Shown in pieces: positions 61,912 to 64,000 of a DNA stretch of 64,000 nt; position 1 is the first letter of the stretch, and each line of letters begins with the position of its first letter. The position numbers were made by a program, and so were the translations under genes. This DNA is from Pseudoalteromonas byunsanensis. Lineage in GTDB: Bacteria > Pseudomonadota > Gammaproteobacteria > Enterobacterales > Alteromonadaceae. The notes under the pieces were generated by a model. The model worked only from the letters and a program-made list of their open reading frames with translations, was not told the DNA's origin and ran no database searches. The stretch lies in contig NZ_MNAN01000028.1 in NCBI RefSeq assembly GCF_001854475.1, forward strand, positions 336,089-400,088, written 5' to 3'.

Positions 61912-64000
61912 ATGAACCAAATGAAAAGTTTCACCGAAAAATATAGTAACTTTGTTTTGAATAACAGCAAGTTGCTAACTAGTTTGTTGGTCATTGTTTC
62001 ACTGTTTTTTGCAGTTCAACTGCTTTGGATAAAAGTCAATCCATCTCTATTTTTGCTTGATAAAACGCACGAAGGCCGTATCCATATGGATAGAGCTAGG
62101 GATATTTATTCGGGTTCAGGTGAGCAGATTCTTGTTGGGGTTGTGACAGATAAAGACAGTATTTTTAATGTTGCGTCACTAGAGCAGGTATCTGCGTTAA
62201 GTAAGGCATTTGCAACTCTTAACCTAGTCACTGAGAAAGACACCGAAGCGTTGCAGGCATTGGCAACTGATCAGCAAAGCAGCGCACAAATTGATGCGAT
62301 CCTTGAGCACGGCGTTAACGAAGATGATAAGTTTAAATTATCTAAGCTACTTGAGCATGTTCGAGCAACACAACCGCAACAGCTTGATACTATTCATTAT
62401 CTTGAAGGGCTTTTGGTTCGAGCTGCACCAATAGTTAGGATCCGTAGCATCGCGAATGTTGAGAATATTCAGTTAAAGGATGAATTTTTAGACATTCATG
62501 ATCTCATGGAAACTGTTCCTAAAAATGTGGAAGAAGCTCGAAAGTTGGAGCAAGAGGCTTATGAGAACAAACTATTTATAGACTCTTTGATCTCTGCGGA
62601 CCGCAAGTCAACGATGATACAAATCGAGTTGTTAATTGATGAGGAAGACTCATACAACTTGCAAAAGTTTTACGGTAAAGTCGTTGATGTACTCAATAAT
62701 ACCGACTCAGCTGATAGCTTCCATATTGGTGGAACCGCTACTTATATGGCGGCAATTACGCAAATTGTGGAGCAGGATAACAACAAATTCTTTCCATTTG
62801 TGGTGGCTGTTATCGCGCTATTGCTATTCATTAGCTTTAGAAGTTGGCAGGGAATTTGGCTACCTTTGAGTATTGCAATTGTAACGTTGATTTGGACCAT
62901 GGGTGTGGTTAGCTTGCTTGGTTTCAAGCTAAATATCATCACCAATATGATCCCTGTTTTCTTGATTTCAATAGCGGTCGCAGATGCGATTCATTTCTTG
63001 ACTGCCTACGACAAATATAAGCAGTCGTATGATCAAACAGTGTCGGTGGTGAAAAGCTTAGATCACTTAATGCTACCCATGCTATTAACAACAATAACAA
63101 CGTTTTTTGGCTTCTTCGCATTGTCTAGTTCGAATTTGTCATTCATTCGTGAGTTTGGTTTGTTTGTGGCGATTGGTGTTGTATTCGCATTTATTTTAAC
63201 CGTGACTATGCTCCCGCTTATCTTGCCAAGATTAAAAAGCAATCAAGCGCAAGCTAAAGCAACCAGTAAAGGGTTACTCAATGTTGTTGAAAAGTTTGGC
63301 GCTAAGGCGAACAAGTTGTCTACGTCTAAACCATGGTTGGTGCTTTTAGCTCTTGTAGTATTGATTGGCACTATGGGTACACTGGGCAGCAAAGTGGTTG
63401 TAGATAATGAGAATATCGCTTCATTTTCTGATTCTACGAGAGTGCGTCAAGATAATGATGCGCTTAATGCTCACTTTGGTGGAACTATCCCAGTATCAAT
63501 TTGGTTTGAGTCAGAGCAAAAAGAGATATTGAAGACGCCTGAAATGGCGGCGTTTGTCCGAGATATTCAAGCACATATTTCAGCCCATGAACATGTTGGC
63601 TATACACTGTCTTATGTAGATTACCTTGATAGAATTCATGACGTAATTGCTGATGATGGGCAGAGCACTTTGCCTGAATCTGCAACTCAAGAGTTGATCT
63701 CACAATATTTTCTACTTTATGAGTTTGGGCAAGGCACAGAAATTTTGGATGTGATTGATTATGATTACATGAATACCAGAATTATAGCGCTATCCCACAC
63801 AGATAAGGGTACTGTATGGCAGGATATTATCAAATCTGTATCAGCCTATGCTGAAGGTAAGCTGCCCTCTGGAGTTACGATGCATGTTATTGGTACTGGT
63901 GAATTACAGGCGAGTAATATACCTGAAATTATTAACTCTCAGATTTCGAGCTTTGTGATTTCCGTCGCCCTTATCTCGATTCTGATGGTGATTTTGTTTA
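61912..64000 (+). CDS. RND/MMPL-family exporter, cut by the window edge
   Basis: An open frame of 696 codons continues past the right end. A first transmembrane helix (LLTSLLVIVSLFFAVQLLW) is followed by a large periplasmic loop. Then comes a block of about five helices with GGTATYMAAI, FVVAVIALLLFISFRSWQG, and the RND-typical polar helix PVFLISIAVADAIHFLTAYDK, and then a second periplasmic domain. This is the layout of hydrophobe/MMPL exporters. It is in the same operon as the PKS and DUF1302 genes, so it likely exports the lipid-like product. It has no visible interruptions. Confidence 0.88.
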   Translation, partial: MNQMKSFTEKYSNFVLNNSKLLTSLLVIVSLFFAVQLLWIKVNPSLFLLDKTHEGRIHMDRARDIYSGSGEQILVGVVTDKDSIFNVASLEQVSALSKAFATLNLVTEKDTEALQALATDQQSSAQIDAILEHGVNEDDKFKLSKLLEHVRATQPQQLDTIHYLEGLLVRAAPIVRIRSIANVENIQLKDEFLDIHDLMETVPKNVEEARKLEQEAYENKLFIDSLISADRKSTMIQIELLIDEEDSYNLQKFYGKVVDVLNNTDSADSFHIGGTATYMAAITQIVEQDNNKFFPFVVAVIALLLFISFRSWQGIWLPLSIAIVTLIWTMGVVSLLGFKLNIITNMIPVFLISIAVADAIHFLTAYDKYKQSYDQTVSVVKSLDHLMLPMLLTTITTFFGFFALSSSNLSFIREFGLFVAIGVVFAFILTVTMLPLILPRLKSNQAQAKATSKGLLNVVEKFGAKANKLSTSKPWLVLLALVVLIGTMGTLGSKVVVDNENIASFSDSTRVRQDNDALNAHFGGTIPVSIWFESEQKEILKTPEMAAFVRDIQAHISAHEHVGYTLSYVDYLDRIHDVIADDGQSTLPESATQELISQYFLLYEFGQGTEILDVIDYDYMNTRIIALSHTDKGTVWQDIIKSVSAYAEGKLPSGVTMHVIGTGELQASNIPEIINSQISSFVISVALISILMVILF

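Overview
The window looks like a chromosomal segment of a marine gammaproteobacterium of the order Alteromonadales, most likely Pseudoalteromonas. The reasons are the recR-htpG-adk and nadK/grpE/recN neighbourhoods, the nagK-nagA-nagX-nagB chitin-sugar cluster with its palindromic operators, the CCTGAA...TTCAGG hairpin repeats, and a moderately AT-rich composition. The genus is an inference; there is no rRNA in the window to test it. No tRNA, rRNA, CRISPR array or insertion sequence was seen.

Layout. 1-960 is a nested tandem-repeat block. 1101-2607 holds a decayed and an intact copy of a secreted beta-propeller gene. 2725-4402 (minus) is an ECF-type sigma factor plus a metallo-beta-lactamase-like protein. 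4665-8142 is recR, htpG (with a clear sigma-32 promoter) and adk. 8214-11024 has a periplasmic thiol peroxidase, a CheY-CheC response regulator and a diguanylate cyclase. 11401-16158 (minus) is the complete yeaG-yeaH-ycgB stress operon (PrkA kinase, DUF444, SpoVR). 16362-17531 has divergent sodB and grxD. 17532-23934 is gltBD behind ArgR-type boxes. 24024-26258 is a large secreted propeller protein of unknown function. 26465-31464 has recN (tandem LexA boxes), a small membrane protein, nadK, an HrcA-like repressor and sigma-32-driven grpE. 31496-34788 holds a Bcr/CflA-type exporter, an M48 lipoprotein protease and a 2OG-Fe(II) oxygenase. 35060-39342 is the N-acetylglucosamine cluster. 39492-41587 is nudC-metC.

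42512 to the right edge is the most interesting part: a one-directional polyketide gene cluster running off the window. In order it encodes a DUF1302-like outer-membrane protein, an acyl-AMP ligase, a free ACP, a 3369-residue two-module PKS (KS-AT-KR-ACP / KS-AT-DH-KR-ACP), a second PKS (KS-dead AT-ACP-AfsA-like hotdog), a HAD-IB phosphatase, an FAD monooxygenase and the start of an RND/MMPL exporter. No thioesterase is visible.

Working model (inference): an activated carboxylic acid is loaded on the ACP, extended twice with reduction, then extended once more without reduction to a beta-ketoacyl-ACP. That is the substrate type AfsA enzymes join to a C3 alcohol such as dihydroxyacetone phosphate. 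The HAD enzyme could remove the phosphate, the monooxygenase oxidises the product, and the MMPL/DUF1302 pair exports it. This would be an AfsA-terminated cis-AT assembly line making a butenolide-type or related lipid. The closest precedent I know of is chain release by an AfsA-like domain in the trans-AT gladiofungin pathway of Burkholderia.
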